From positions 565,501 through 629,500 of the forward strand of contig NZ_CP114029.1 of the NCBI RefSeq assembly GCF_026898155.1: a DNA stretch of 64,000 nucleotides, read 5' to 3'. The notes beneath the pieces are model-generated. The model saw only the letters and a list, made by a program, of their open reading frames with translations. It made no database searches and was not told the origin of the DNA. This DNA is from Jiella pelagia (GTDB taxonomy: Bacteria; Pseudomonadota; Alphaproteobacteria; Rhizobiales; Rhizobiaceae). Below are positions 50,555-61,424 of the stretch, one piece after another (position 1 is the stretch's first letter; each line of letters starts with the position of its first letter). The translations under genes and the position numbers were made by a program.

Positions 50555-51100
50555 TCAGCTGCCCTGGGCGCGCCCCTCGCTCAGCGCGAGCATATCGAAA
50601 TTGAAGTCGGTACCGTCCGCCGGGCTCAGCCGCCTGAGGGCCGAGCCGCTGCCGGCAAAGCGGGCCTGACAGGCCGCCAGCAGCGCCCCGTTCAGGTCGA
50701 GCGCCTCGTCGAACAGCCGGACGACGAGAAGGTTCGGGTCCGGCGCATGCCGGCAGAAACGCGCCAGCGCGGCGACGGCCTCCGCCGCAGGCAGCCGTGC
50801 AGCCAGAATGCCGAGACCGACGGCGGGCGCCCGCCGGACACCCTGCAACCCGTGAAGGCAGAGCCTTGCGTCGTCTGGCAGAGTGGCCGACCAGGCGCCG
50901 ACCGAGCGGACGAGATCGAGGGTGGGGCCGCCGGGACGGGTGCCATCCTCCACGTCCTCAAAGGCGACTTTCAGCTGGTGTTCGGGGGCGATGTCCTTCG
51001 GGCCGAGATAGGAGCGGCCGGGCGTGATGATCGACAAGACGTGCGTCGCGCCCATCTCGGCCTGAAATCGCCGTGCCTCGGACTGGCCGCAGATGTGCAT
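50555..51100 (-). CDS. dual-specificity-phosphatase-like protein without the catalytic Cys
   Basis: The 181-residue protein starts MHICGQSEARRFQAEMG and has GATHVLSIITPGRSYLGP and a phosphate-loop-like segment CLHGLQGVRRAPA. In active relatives this loop is HCxxGxxRS. Here the Cys position is Gly, and only the Arg and Gly are kept, so it should not work as a phosphatase. The remaining fold (DLVRSVGAW, LPAAEAVAALARF) suggests a pseudophosphatase that might bind phosphoproteins or ligands. ATG 51100 is preferred because family similarity begins there. Confidence 0.65.
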   Translation of the reverse strand: MHICGQSEARRFQAEMGATHVLSIITPGRSYLGPKDIAPEHQLKVAFEDVEDGTRPGGPTLDLVRSVGAWSATLPDDARLCLHGLQGVRRAPAVGLGILAARLPAAEAVAALARFCRHAPDPNLLVVRLFDEALDLNGALLAACQARFAGSGSALRRLSPADGTDFNFDMLALSEGRAQGS

Positions 51101-51399
51101 CCGGCACGGCCAACCTGACCAATCCCGCCCCGCATCCGCCAACGAATGAAACGTTGCGACCAAAAGACCCTCCAGTGGCTCAGCGAGGCCCATACGTCCA
51201 GCGGACATTATGCACCTGCCAGCAGGATGGCGCCAAGACGAAAAACCGCTGCGGCATGTGACGAAGCGTTACATTTCGGTAACCATGACTGAGCGTCTCG
51301 TGAATGGCCCCCGAGTGGGGAACCTCCCCGGCGCCACCTGGGGACGCTTCGCCCCGACCCACTGCTTTGGGAAAGCTGAGGGTTCAAAAAAAATATTCG

Positions 51400-51521
51400 C
51401 CTTATCGGGAACCCCAGTTCGGCCGGCGCATTATTCAGGCACCCCCAAGCGATCATCCCCCTCGATCGCAACATGCAAACGAAAAAGGGCAGCTCCCCCC
51501 CTCGCTGCCCTTTTTCGTTTT
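51400..51521 (+). ncRNA. candidate small RNA with C-rich loop hairpins and terminator
   Basis: Three hairpins are visible: GAAC-CCCA-GTTC at 51409-51420; GCGATC (51449-51454) with GATCGC (51464-51469) around ATCCCCCTC; and a perfect 17-base stem AAACGAAAAAGGGCAGC (51477-51493) with its complement at 51504-51520 around TCCCCCCCTC, followed by TT. Unpaired CCCC/CUCCC loops are the mark of alphaproteobacterial sRNAs that pair with Shine-Dalgarno sequences. Ends and strand are inferred; the terminator stem works on both strands. I cannot name an Rfam family. Confidence 0.45.
51477..51520 (+). terminator. strong intrinsic terminator hairpin
   Basis: A perfect 17-base stem with 10-base loop TCCCCCCCTC; the 3' arm ends CCCTTTTTCGTTT. 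No protein gene ends upstream of it on the plus strand, which is the main reason to suspect a small RNA. Confidence 0.75.
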
Positions 51522-51653
51522 TGCGCGCCATCCATTCCATCCATATGCGACACACCGGCACGGCTAATTTGCGCCCGCGGCAAACTGTGCTTGCCCCGGC
51601 GGCCGGTTCGGCGCTATCGGCCAAGCGTCTTTCCCCGCCCGGACACCCTCCCC

Positions 51654-52538
51654 ATGCAGACCGGCATCATCCTCGCCTTCGCGGCCTATCTCGCGTTCGC
51701 CTGCGGCGACGCGACGATCAAGGCCGTGGGCGATCGGCTGCCGATCTTCGAGGTCGGCTTCTTTCTGTCGCTGATCGCGCTGCTGCCGGCCCTCTTCACC
51801 AAGCGGCCGGAGGACAACTGGTCGAACGTTTTCGTCCCGAAGCGGCCGGGCCTTCTTCTCGTGCGCATGGCGAGCGGCACCCTCGGCGGCATTCTCGGCG
51901 TCGTCGCCTTCACCACCCTGCCCCTGGCCGAAGCCTATGCGCTGATCTTCCTCCTGCCGATCTTCGTCACGGTGTTTTCGTGGCTGGTCTTGAAGGAGGA
52001 GATCGGCTGGCGGCGTTGGCTCGCCGTCCTCGGCGGGTTGCTCGGCGTCCTTCTCGTGGTCCGGCCCGGCTTTCGCGAGATCCTTCCCGGACATTTCGCG
52101 GCGGTGGGCGTGGCGATCTGCGGGGCGATCACCGTCATCGTCCTGCGCGTCCTCGGCCCGAGCGAGCGGCGGGTCACGCTGATCGGCGCGGTCCTTGTCG
52201 CCTCCACCCTCGTCAACGGCCTCTTGATGCTGCCGGATTACTCGGCGCCGTCGAACGATCTCTGGCCGCTGCTCCTCTTCGGCGGCCTGATCATTGGCGT
52301 TGCCCACCTGCTTCTCGTCCTGGCGACGCGGTTCGCATCCGCCGCCCGCGTCGCGCCGACGCAATACAGCCAGATCGTCTGGGCGACGGTCATGGGCGCA
52401 ATGTTCTTCGAGGAATTCCCCGACGGGATCGCCATGGCCGGAATGGCGCTGGTCGCAGTCTCGGGGCTCTTCACCTTCGTGCGCGAAAAGGAAAAGACGG
52501 TCTGGCCGGACAAGACGCCGCTCTTGCGAAACCGGTAG
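51654..52538 (+). CDS. DMT-superfamily (EamA) transporter
   Basis: The 294-residue inner-membrane protein has about ten helices in two EamA repeats: GIILAFAAYLAFACGDATIKAVG, GTLGGILGVVAFTTLPLAEAYALIFLLPIFVTVFSWLVLKE for the first, and APTQYSQIVWATVMGAMFFEE for the second. Such proteins export or import small metabolites; the substrate is unknown. ATG 51654 starts the first helix. Longer frames would run over the sRNA region. Confidence 0.85.
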   Translation: MQTGIILAFAAYLAFACGDATIKAVGDRLPIFEVGFFLSLIALLPALFTKRPEDNWSNVFVPKRPGLLLVRMASGTLGGILGVVAFTTLPLAEAYALIFLLPIFVTVFSWLVLKEEIGWRRWLAVLGGLLGVLLVVRPGFREILPGHFAAVGVAICGAITVIVLRVLGPSERRVTLIGAVLVASTLVNGLLMLPDYSAPSNDLWPLLLFGGLIIGVAHLLLVLATRFASAARVAPTQYSQIVWATVMGAMFFEEFPDGIAMAGMALVAVSGLFTFVREKEKTVWPDKTPLLRNR

Positions 52539-52683
52539 GCCCGGCGTTCATCCGCAGCTCGGGGCCTGCCCGAGCAAGCCGCTTTCGCACTTGCGAAATC
52601 CCGCGCAGCGCCGCAATCTTGTGCATCGGTGCCGCGCAGGATAACTCGGCGGCCCATCGGAACAGTTCGGGAAGGTGTTGTCC

Positions 52684-55600
52684 GTGGCCATCCGCAAGAT
52701 ACTCGTCGCCAACCGCTCGGAGATCGCCATCCGCGTGTTCCGCGCCGCCAACGAACTCGGCCTGAAGACGGTCGCGATCTGGGCGGAGGAAGACAAGCTG
52801 GCGCTGCACCGGTTCAAGGCCGACGAGAGCTATCAGGTCGGCCAAGGCGCTCATCTCCCGAAGGACATGGGCCCGATCGAGAGCTATCTGTCGATCGAGG
52901 AGATCATCCGGGTCGCCAGACTCTCGGGCGCCGATGCGATCCATCCCGGCTACGGCCTTCTGTCGGAAAGCCCCGAATTCGTCGACGCCTGCCATGAAGC
53001 GGGCCTCACCTTCATCGGCCCTTCGGCGGATACGATGCGCCGGCTCGGCAACAAGGTCGCGGCCCGCAATCTCGCGGTCGAGGTGGGAGTGCCGGTCGTG
53101 CCGGCCACCGCACCGTTGCCGGATGACATGGCGGAGGTCCGCCGGATGGCGGCCGAGGTCGGCTTCCCGGTGATGCTGAAGGCCTCCTGGGGCGGCGGCG
53201 GGCGCGGCATGCGCGTCATCCGCGCCGAAAAGGACCTCGAGCGCGAGGTGATCGAGGCCAAGCGGGAGGCGAAAGCCGCCTTCGGCAAGGACGAAGTCTA
53301 TCTCGAGAAGCTGGTGGAGCGGGCCCGCCACGTCGAGGTGCAGATCCTCGGCGACACCCATGGCAACGTCGTCGACCTGTTCGAGCGAGACTGCTCGATC
53401 CAGCGGCGCAACCAGAAGGTCGTCGAGCGCGCCCCGGCGCCGTATCTCTCCCACGAACAGCGCCGCGAACTCGCCGCCCATGCCCGCAAGCTCGCCGATG
53501 CGACGGCCTATGTCGGCGCCGGCACGGTCGAGTTCCTGATGGATGCCGATACCGGCGAATTCTACTTCATCGAGGTCAATCCACGCATCCAGGTCGAGCA
53601 CACCGTCACCGAGGAGGTGACCGGCATCGACATCGTCAAGGCGCAGATCCACATCCTCGACGGCCATGCGATCGGCACGCCGCAATCCGGCGTCCCGGCC
53701 CAGGCCGACATCAAGCTCAACGGCCATGCCCTGCAGTGCCGGATCACCACGGAAGATCCAGAGCACAACTTCATCCCCGACTACGGCCGCATCACCGCCT
53801 ATCGCGGCGCCACCGGCTTCGGCATCAGGCTCGACGGCGGCACCGCCTATTCCGGCGCGGTGATCACCCGTTTCTACGATCCGCTGCTCGAAAAGGTCAC
53901 CGCCTGGGCGCCGACGCCGCAGGAGGCGATCGCCCGGATGGACCGGGCGCTGCGCGAGTTTCGCATCCGCGGCGTTGCGACGAACCTCACCTTCCTCGAG
54001 GCGATCATCGGCCACGAGAAGTTCCGCGACAATACCTACACCACCAAGTTCATCGACGAGACGCCGGAGCTATTCCAGCAGGTCAAGCGCCGCGACCGGG
54101 CGACCAAGCTCCTCACCTATCTCGCCGACGTCACGGTGAACGGCCATCCCGAGACGAAGAATCGCCCGCTGCCGCCGGAGGACCACGCCCCGCCGGTGCC
54201 GCCGCTGTTCGACGCGCCGATCGCGTCCGGCTCGCGCCAGAAGCTCGACGAGGCTCGGTCCGAAGGGCTTTGCCGACTGGCTGCGCGACAAGCCGGAGGT
54301 GATGATCACCGACACGACGATGCGCGACGGCCATCAGTCGCTGCTCGCCACTAGAGCCCGCACCTACGACATCGTCGCCATCGCCGAGGCCTATGCGCGC
54401 GGACTGCCGCAGCTTCTGTCGCTCGAATGCTGGGGCGGCGCGACCTTCGACGTCTCGATGCGCTTCCTCACCGAGGACCCGTGGGAGCGGCTCGCCCTCG
54501 TGCGCGAAAAGGCGCCGAACATCCTTCTGCAGATGCTGCTCCGGGGATCGAACGGCGTCGGCTACACCAACTATCCCGACAATGTCGTGAAGCACTTCGT
54601 CGCCGAGGCGGCCAAGGGCGGGGTCGATCTCTTCCGCGTCTTCGACTGCCTCAACTGGGTCGAGAACATGCGCGTCTCGATGGATGCGGTGCAGGAGGCC
54701 GGCAAACTCTGCGAAGGCGCGATCTGCTACACCGGCGATCTCTTCGACCCGGCGCGGTCGAAATACGACCTCAAATATTACGTCGCTCTCGCCAAGGAGA
54801 TGGAGGCCGCCGGAGTCCACATCCTCGGCGTCAAGGACATGGCGGGCCTCCTCAAGCCCGCCGCGGCCCGCGTCCTGTTCAAGGCACTGAAGGAGGAGGT
54901 CGGCCTGCCGATCCACTTCCACACCCACGATACGTCGGGGATCGCCGCCGCCACCGTGCTGGCCGCCGTCGAGGCGGGCGTCGACGCGGTGGACGCGGCG
55001 ATGGACGCACTCTCCGGCAATACCTCGCAGCCCTGCCTCGGATCGATCGTCGAGGCTCTGAAGGGCTCCGATCGCGATCCGGGCCTTTCGGCGGCAGCCA
55101 TTCGCCGGATCTCCTTCTACTGGGAGGCGGTGCGGGCCCAGTATGCGGCCTTCGAGAGCGACCTGAAGGGGCCGGCGTCGGAGGTCTATCTCCACGAAAT
55201 GCCCGGCGGCCAGTTCACCAACCTCAAGGAACAGGCCCGCTCGCTCGGCCTCGAAACCCGCTGGCACCAGGTCGCCCAGACCTATTCCGACGTCAACGAG
55301 ATGTTCGGCGACATCGTCAAGGTGACGCCTTCCTCCAAGGTCGTCGGCGACATGGCCCTGATGATGGTCAGCCAGGACCTTTCGGTTGCCGACGTGATGG
55401 ACCCGAAACGCGAAATCGCCTTTCCCGACAGCGTCGTCTCCATGATGCACGGCGATCTCGGACAGCCGCCGTCGGGCTGGCCGAAGGAGATCCAGAAGAA
55501 GGTGCTGAAGGACAAGGAGCCGATCACGGTGCGCCCCGGCTCGCTGATCCCTGACGCCGACCTTGCCGAAGAGCGGCAGGCGATTGAGGCGAAGATCGAG

Positions 55601-56146
55601 CGCCAGGTGACCGATGCCGAGTTCGCCTCCTATCTGATGTACCCGAAAGTCTTCACCGAATACGCGCTGGCAGCGGACAAATATGGTCCGGTCTCGATGC
55701 TGCCGACACTGAGCTACTTCTACGGCATCGCCCAGGACGACGAGGTGCTGGTCGAGATCGAGCGTGGCAAGACCCTCGTCATCCGTTGCCTCGGCTTCGG
55801 CGAGACCGACGAGAAGGGCATGCGCACGGTCTTCTTCGAGCTGAACGGCCAGCCGCGGCGGGTGAAGGTGCCTGACCGGGCCCATGGCGCGGCCGGCAAC
55901 GGCGCAAAGGCCAAGGCCGACCCGGCGAATGCCAACCATGTCGGCGCGCCGATGCCCGGCGTCGTCTCGACGCTCGCCGTCGCGGCCGGCCAGGATGTCA
56001 CGGCCGGCGACGTGCTGCTTTCGATCGAGGCGATGAAGATGGAAACGGCGATCCATGCCGAGCGCGACGGCAAGATCGAGGCGGTGCATGTCAAGGCCGG
56101 CTCGCAGATCGACGCGAAGGATCTGCTGGTAACTTATGCGGAGTGA
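52684..56146 (+). CDS. pyc: pyruvate carboxylase (frameshifted in this sequence)
   Basis: This biotin enzyme makes oxaloacetate from pyruvate. Residues 1 to about 450 are biotin carboxylase (KILVANRSEIAIRVFRAANEL, KASWGGGGRGMRVI, EVNPRIQVEHTVTE). Residues about 535-810 are the carboxyltransferase (TDTTMRDGHQSLLATR, FRVFDCLNWVENM, HTHDTSG). The biotin domain near the C-terminus has EAMKMETAIHAE. The gene is broken by one extra base at 54250-54256 (GAGGCTC for GAGCTC). Removal gives K-L-D-E-L-G-P-K-G-F and 1153 residues, as expected. I chose GTG 52684 because GGGAAGG lies eight bases before it. GTG 52675 and TTG 52678 are alternatives. Confidence 0.94.
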
Positions 56147-56246
56147 GATCTGATGGAGTTGCGGGCGACCGCGGGCCAAAACTCCACCACGACTCCGAGG
56201 AACCCTCGCTAAAGGTAGCCGGTTGGCCCGCCCGGTCTACGCGCGA

Positions 56247-57471
56247 TCAACGCGGGCTGCCGATACGGCCCCCGATCAGCGGAGCGAAGGTACCGATCGC
56301 GGCGGCGACCAGCGCATAGCCCCCCGTCGCGACGATTATCCCGTCGTAGCTGACCCCGACATCGATCAACCAGCCGCTGATGCCTGGGCTGAGTGCCGTG
56401 CCAACCACCATCAGGGACGTCACCAGCGACTTGATCGCGCCGAGATGTTTCGTGCCATAAAGCTCCGGCCAGATCGCTCCGAAGAGCGGCGCATAGAGGC
56501 CGAAGCTCGCCCCCATGAGCGCCATGTAGAGGACGATCGCCGCGCTCGAATGCCATAGGCCCAGGACGAAATTCGCCCCGGCAACGAAGCCCAGCATCGC
56601 GGGTAACAACCGCGCCGACCCGAAGCGGTCGATCAGCGAACCGGCGGCGAGCGTCATGGCGATCGCCGCCGCCGAGAGGATCGGTGTCGCGCCGGCAAAT
56701 TCCGCGAGCCTCCCAGCCGCGGATTTCGGCGAGATAGACTTGATGGAAGAACACCATCGTCCCGATGACCGGCGGTCCGAGGATCGCGGCCAGGACGAGA
56801 TGGAAGCGAAGGTCGCGAACGACCTCCTCCCGGGTCCATTGCCGCCCAACCGGCCTCGTGGCGAGTTCGGCGGCGCTCGGCACACGGGGAACGCGGGCGA
56901 GCAGGACCACGGCCGGAAGGACGACCGCCATGAGGATCAGTGCATTGACGCTCCAGGCGCCGCGCCAGCCGAGGGCGGCAGCAAGCACGACGAAGCTGAT
57001 CGGCGCGAGGCTCTCGCCGAGTTGATGGCCCAGCGCCACCGTCGCAACCGCCCGGCCCCGCTCGCGATGAAACCAGCGCCCGGTCGCCGTCATCGCCGTG
57101 TGGCTCATCAACCCCTGGCCGAACAGGCGCAGCCCGGTGAGGGCGAGGAAGAGAAGGCCGAGGCCGCCCGCCAGCGCCATCAGCAGCATCGAGGCGAGGA
57201 GCCCCGCGACGACGAATGCGGCGTAGGCCGAGACCGAAGTTCGATCGAGAAGCCGTCCGAGAAACGGGATCAGGCCGGCGCCGGTCAGCGTCGCGACCAT
57301 GTAGAGCCAGCCGAACTCGCCATTCGTCAGCGAGAACTCGGCGCGGATCTCGCCACTCGACAGAGCAACGTAGAAAGTCTGTCCGTAGCTGGAAAACAGC
57401 GTCAGCAGGAAGCCACCGGCAATCCAGCGCGCATTGTCGCGGTAGAATGCTCCAGCAGCGCCCGATCGCAC
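56247..57471 (-). CDS. MFS transporter (frameshifted in this sequence)
   Basis: The 407-residue membrane protein has the 12-helix major facilitator layout, with GQGLMSHTAMTATGRWFHRERGRAVATVALGH (loop 2-3 and helix 4-like motif) and a repeat in the second half (AGSLIDRFGSARLLPAML). It is closest to the general NNP/oxalate-formate-like MFS group; the substrate is unknown. One extra base at 56706-56712 (coding GAGGCTC) splits it. Removal gives R-G-W-E-L-A-E-F-A-G. It is convergent with pyc and divergent from the cupin gene. Confidence 0.85.
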
Positions 57472-57597
57472 ATTGCCCTGGCCGGAAATGACGCCCTCCC
57501 TTCACGAGCCGATCGGTGCCATCAGGTTTTTGCGTTGGTAGCGGCCAATCCCTTGCCACTATCCTGCGAAGATCATCACAGCCTGTGGAGAGGCACC

Positions 57598-58099
57598 ATG
57601 GCCGATCGTCCCGTCGTCAAACTGTCCGACCTCGACCTCAAGCCCCAGACCCATGGCGAAACCTTCGCGGCGCATTTCGCGCCCGTCGCCGCGCCGCTTG
57701 GAGCCAAGCGGCTCGGCTCGCGCTATGTCGAGATCCCGGCCGGCAAGAAGGGCTGGCCGTTCCATTGCCACCACGCCAACGACGAGCCTCTTCGTCATCC
57801 TGAAAGGCCGCGGCACCCTGCGTTTCGGCGCGCAAACATATTCGGTCGACACCGGTGACGTCGTGGTCTGCCCGGCCGGCGGTCCGGAGACGGCACATCA
57901 GCTCATCGCCGCCGACGACGAGGCGCTTTGCTATCTCGCGGTCTCGACGATGCACGATCCCGACGTGATGGAATATCCCGACAGCGGCAAGCTGACGGTC
58001 TTCGCCGGCGCAGCTCCGGGCGGGGACAAAGCGGCCCGGCGGGTGGCCGTCAACGTTCGCGCGGACGGCGGCGTCGACTACTGGGAGGGGGAGACTTGA
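57598..58099 (+). CDS. cupin-domain protein (frameshifted in this sequence)
   Basis: The 166-residue beta-barrel protein has cupin motif 1 in FHCHHANDELFVILKGRGTLRFG and motif 2 in DTGDVVVCPAGGPETAHQLI. It likely binds a metal and a small ligand, for example a sugar or amino acid derivative; no specific activity can be assigned. One extra base at 57784-57790 (GAGCCTC) lies inside motif 1. Removal gives A-N-D-E-L-F-V-I-L. GGAGAGG precedes ATG 57598. Confidence 0.85.
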
Positions 58100-58121
58100 T
58101 CCGCCCCGGCCTCATACGGCA

Positions 58122-59798
58122 TCAGCGCACAGGCTTCCCAGAACGTCCGCGCACAGCGGCGGCCGGGCGCCGCGTCGTCGAGCCCTCTTCAATGCGCGCC
58201 ACGGGCGGCGCGAACTGCGGGTCATCGTAAGACTTGCACCGCCCCGTCTCCCCGTCGGGCTCCACGCAGGAGGCGTTGAGCATGCCCCAGACGAAGTCGA
58301 AGGGCAGCGAACGCATCGTCGTCGTGCCCTCTGCGTAGAACCAGTCCGGATCAGGCGCACCGTTGACCGTCTCGTTCAGCCCGAACAGGTTGAGGTCCGT
58401 GCGACTGCCGATGCCGGGAACCCCGGGATTGCCGTCGGCGTCTGGTCCTGCCTGGGAATGGCAGGTCATGCAGGACGCGGAGTTCACGAAGCCGCCTTCG
58501 GTGATCGACTGGCCGGCGTGGGTCGCCATGCCGGTGTCGGTGACGAAGCTCGTCTGACTGGCCTTCAATCGGTAGCTCAGCCACGCGGGATCTGCTGCAG
58601 AGGGCGTGTCCGGATCGACGGGACCGTCGCCGGTCGCGATGCCGCCCGATGCGAAGAGGTGGCGAAGGGCCGGCGTGATCTCCTCGCCCGTCTCTTCGAC
58701 GGTGTAGGCCAATCCCGTCTTGAAGACGATGTCGTTCGAGGCGTCGCCGGAGTTCTCCGTCTTCGGCGGAATGTAGTTTCCTCCGAAGTTGGCCCCTCCG
58801 ACATCGATGCCACGGGCGCGATAGCCGAAGGAGTCGTTGCAACCGGTATAGTCGCAGCGGCCCAGATTGCCGACGTGCTCGTAGGCATACCAATGCCAGT
58901 TCGGAAGCGCCTTCGACGCCGCGGTGACGGACACGAGATAATAGAGTTCGGGCTCCTCGTCTCCCGGAGCGATGGTCTCGTCGACCCGCATCGTCACATA
59001 GGGATGATCGGGGTCGTTCGGAGGATCGAGACGGCTGCCGTCCTCGGCCGTTTGCCTGATCAGGCCCGCCTCGAGCATTTCCGACTGGCTGAGGAAATCG
59101 ACCTTGAACATCACGGCGTCGCTTGGATAGGCGACAGTCAGCCAGGGATTGTTGAACGGGGCATGGTCGGCAATCCAGTTTTGCATCGCGGTGAAGCGCG
59201 CGCCAAGGCTCTCCTTGTTGTAGAGGTTTTCGACGAAACTGTAGCGGACGAACGGTCTGTTCCGGAAGACGATCTCGGCTTCCTCCTGGCGCAGGACGCG
59301 CGCCGGATCGAGCGTCTGAAGGAAATCATGACTGTGGCTCGAACGGGGCTTGGCGACGGTCAACGCAGGCGGATCGGTCCAGTCCGTCGGGAAGTATGGA
59401 CATCCAGCCGGCGGCGCCCCTTCAATCGGCAGCGCCTCGCCCATCACCGCCGGGTCACAGCAGTCCTCCGACTTCTGGTTGGGAAGGCAGATGGGCTTCG
59501 GATTGTCGATCCAGATCGTCTGGTCGGTTCCCCAGGTCCAGAACTTCTGCTGAAGCGCCTGGACGAGAGAGGCCCACGCATATGCATCGGGGCAATTGAT
59601 CGCTGGATCGCCGACACCGTCCGGCCAGGTAATCGCACCGTCTTCGACACGCGGAAAGCAGCCGGGCCGATCGCGGATGTCGGCGCGGAAATAGCTGATC
59701 TGCTCGATCTGGTTGGGGCTCGCCTGCGCGCGAGCGCTTCCAGCACAAGCGGCAAGGAGACTGGCCGCCAATGCCGCACCAGCAAAACCAAGTCGCAT
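58122..59798 (-). CDS. secreted multi-cysteine protein with one c-type heme site
   Basis: The 558-residue protein has an N-terminal export signal (MRLGFAGAALAASLLAAC, where LAAC could also be a lipobox). There is one CXXCH heme site, SCMTCHSQ, about 110 residues from the C-terminus. Several other cysteines (PICLPNQKSEDCCDP, CDYTGCNDSFGY) may form disulfides. Most of the protein (QNWIADHAPFNNPW, YYLVSVTAASKALPNWHWYAYEH) has no domain I recognise. The C-terminal tail is basic. It could be a periplasmic electron-transfer or oxidase-like protein, but this is unproven. Confidence 0.6.
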   Translation of the reverse strand: MRLGFAGAALAASLLAACAGSARAQASPNQIEQISYFRADIRDRPGCFPRVEDGAITWPDGVGDPAINCPDAYAWASLVQALQQKFWTWGTDQTIWIDNPKPICLPNQKSEDCCDPAVMGEALPIEGAPPAGCPYFPTDWTDPPALTVAKPRSSHSHDFLQTLDPARVLRQEEAEIVFRNRPFVRYSFVENLYNKESLGARFTAMQNWIADHAPFNNPWLTVAYPSDAVMFKVDFLSQSEMLEAGLIRQTAEDGSRLDPPNDPDHPYVTMRVDETIAPGDEEPELYYLVSVTAASKALPNWHWYAYEHVGNLGRCDYTGCNDSFGYRARGIDVGGANFGGNYIPPKTENSGDASNDIVFKTGLAYTVEETGEEITPALRHLFASGGIATGDGPVDPDTPSAADPAWLSYRLKASQTSFVTDTGMATHAGQSITEGGFVNSASCMTCHSQAGPDADGNPGVPGIGSRTDLNLFGLNETVNGAPDPDWFYAEGTTTMRSLPFDFVWGMLNASCVEPDGETGRCKSYDDPQFAPPVARIEEGSTTRRPAAAVRGRSGKPVR

Positions 59799-60022
59799 GC
59801 GAACCTCCGCGTATCAATTTTATTGACGTTTCGGAATGTCTCACAGATCTCGTCCCGCTTGCAACCTCCTATTGCAATCATACGTTGAGAAGAGCCCGCG
59901 CTTGAGGGTCGGGGCTCAGGCAGAGCGACATTCAGTCGGCGCAGGAAGACCCGCCATGGCTGTTCGAACGGCCCAACTCCCATAGATGGGCGTATTCACG
60001 GGCCCTCCTTGAACGAGACGAG

Positions 60023-61424
60023 ATGCGCGCACTTATCCTGCAATACTACGAGCGCATCAGCGCAAGCTACTGGTTCATCCCCTCGGTGATGGCGATCGTC
60101 GCAGCGATCCTCGCATTTGTGTTGATCGAGATCGACACATGGGTCGCGCCGGATGCGCTTGGTTCGAGCCCGTTCCTCTATGCAACCCAGCCGGACGGCG
60201 CCCGAGCGATCCTGTCGGCCATCGGCGGCTCGATGATCGGCGTCGCCGGCACGGTGTTTTCGGTGACCATGGCGGCGGTGGTCTTCGCCTCGGGCAGCTT
60301 CGGGCCCCGCCTCCTGACCAATTTCATGAACGACCGGGGCAACCAGGTCACCCTCGGCGTCTTCGTCGCGACGTTCGTCTATTCTATGATCGTCCTTCGC
60401 AGCGTGCGCGACGGCGGCGAGGAGAGCGTCTACGGCCACATGTTCGTGCCGAACCTGGCGATCCTCGGAGCGATCTTTCTGGCGATCGTCTCGATCGGCG
60501 TGCTGATCTACTTCATCCACCACGTGCCATCGAACATCCACATCTCCAACGTCATCGCCGGGATCGGCCACGGGCTGCTGAAACAAATCGACCGCGAGTT
60601 TCCCGCCGAGCCGCCTCGCAACAAGGAAGAGCACGAGAACGTCCGCTGGCAGGTGCCGGAGTGTTTTCGCCGCGCGGGGGAACGGAGTGCCGGAGAACGG
60701 GTCGACTGGGAACGGCACGAGGCCGCAAGCGAAGGCGGGCAGACCGCTTTCGGCGAGGTCGTCTCGGACCGGGTCGGCTATCTCCAGATCGTCGATCGCT
60801 CGTCGCTCATCGAAGCGGCGAAGACGGCCGACGTCCTCGTCCGCCTCACCTGCAGTCCAGGCATCTTCGTCCACAAAGGGCGGACGTTATTTCAGGTCTG
60901 GCCCGCCGAACGCTGCAGTGAAGAAATCCGCGAGAAGCTCCTCGCCTCGATCGCGGCAGGCAACAGTCGCAGCCCGCGCCAGGACATCGACTTCCTCTTC
61001 GACGAACTCGTCGAGATCGCCGGCCGGGCGTTGTCGCCGGGCGTCAACGACCCCTACACGGCGATTACCTGCCTGGACTGGCTGAAGGCCGCGATGGCCG
61101 CGATCGCCGGCCGCCATTCGGGCGATCCCTATGTCGTCGACGGCGACGGCCGGCTGCGGGCGATCATCGAGGCGGGCGACTTCGCCAGCTTCATCGAGAT
61201 CGGCTTCGGCCATCTTCGCCAATATGCCGCCTCGGACATGATCGCCGGCGAACATTTGCTGACGTGCCTCGGCGAGCCTCCTGCCGGCCTGCCGGACCGA
61301 CGAGCAGCGGCGGGCCGTGCATCTCCAGGCCAGCAAGTTCCTCGAGCTTGCGCGCGAGGCGCTTTCGGGTGCGTCCTTAGCGACCATCGAGACTGCCGCC
61401 GCCCGCATCCTCAATCGAGAGTAA
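60023..61424 (+). CDS. DUF2254 membrane protein (frameshifted in this sequence)
   Basis: The 466-residue protein has about four N-terminal membrane helices (SYWFIPSVMAIVAAILAFVLI, GGSMIGVAGTVFSVTMAAVVFAS, ILGAIFLAIVSIGVLIYFIHHV) and a large cytosolic part with GRALSPGVNDPYTAITCLDWL, the DUF2254 signature. The function is unknown. One extra base at 61274-61280 (GAGCCTC for GAGCTC) breaks the C-terminus. Removal extends the frame through EQRRAVHLQASKFLELAREAL to the TAA at 61422-61424. Confidence 0.87.

Larger units (their letters stand above)
51101..51653. other. 553-base intergenic region holding a probable small RNA
   Basis: The region lies between the divergent pseudophosphatase and transporter genes. 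The right part contains hairpins with C-rich loops and a strong terminator (see the ncRNA entry). The left part has GC-rich pairing segments such as GTGGGGAACCTCCCC (51316-51330). No coding frame is credible. Confidence 0.45.
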
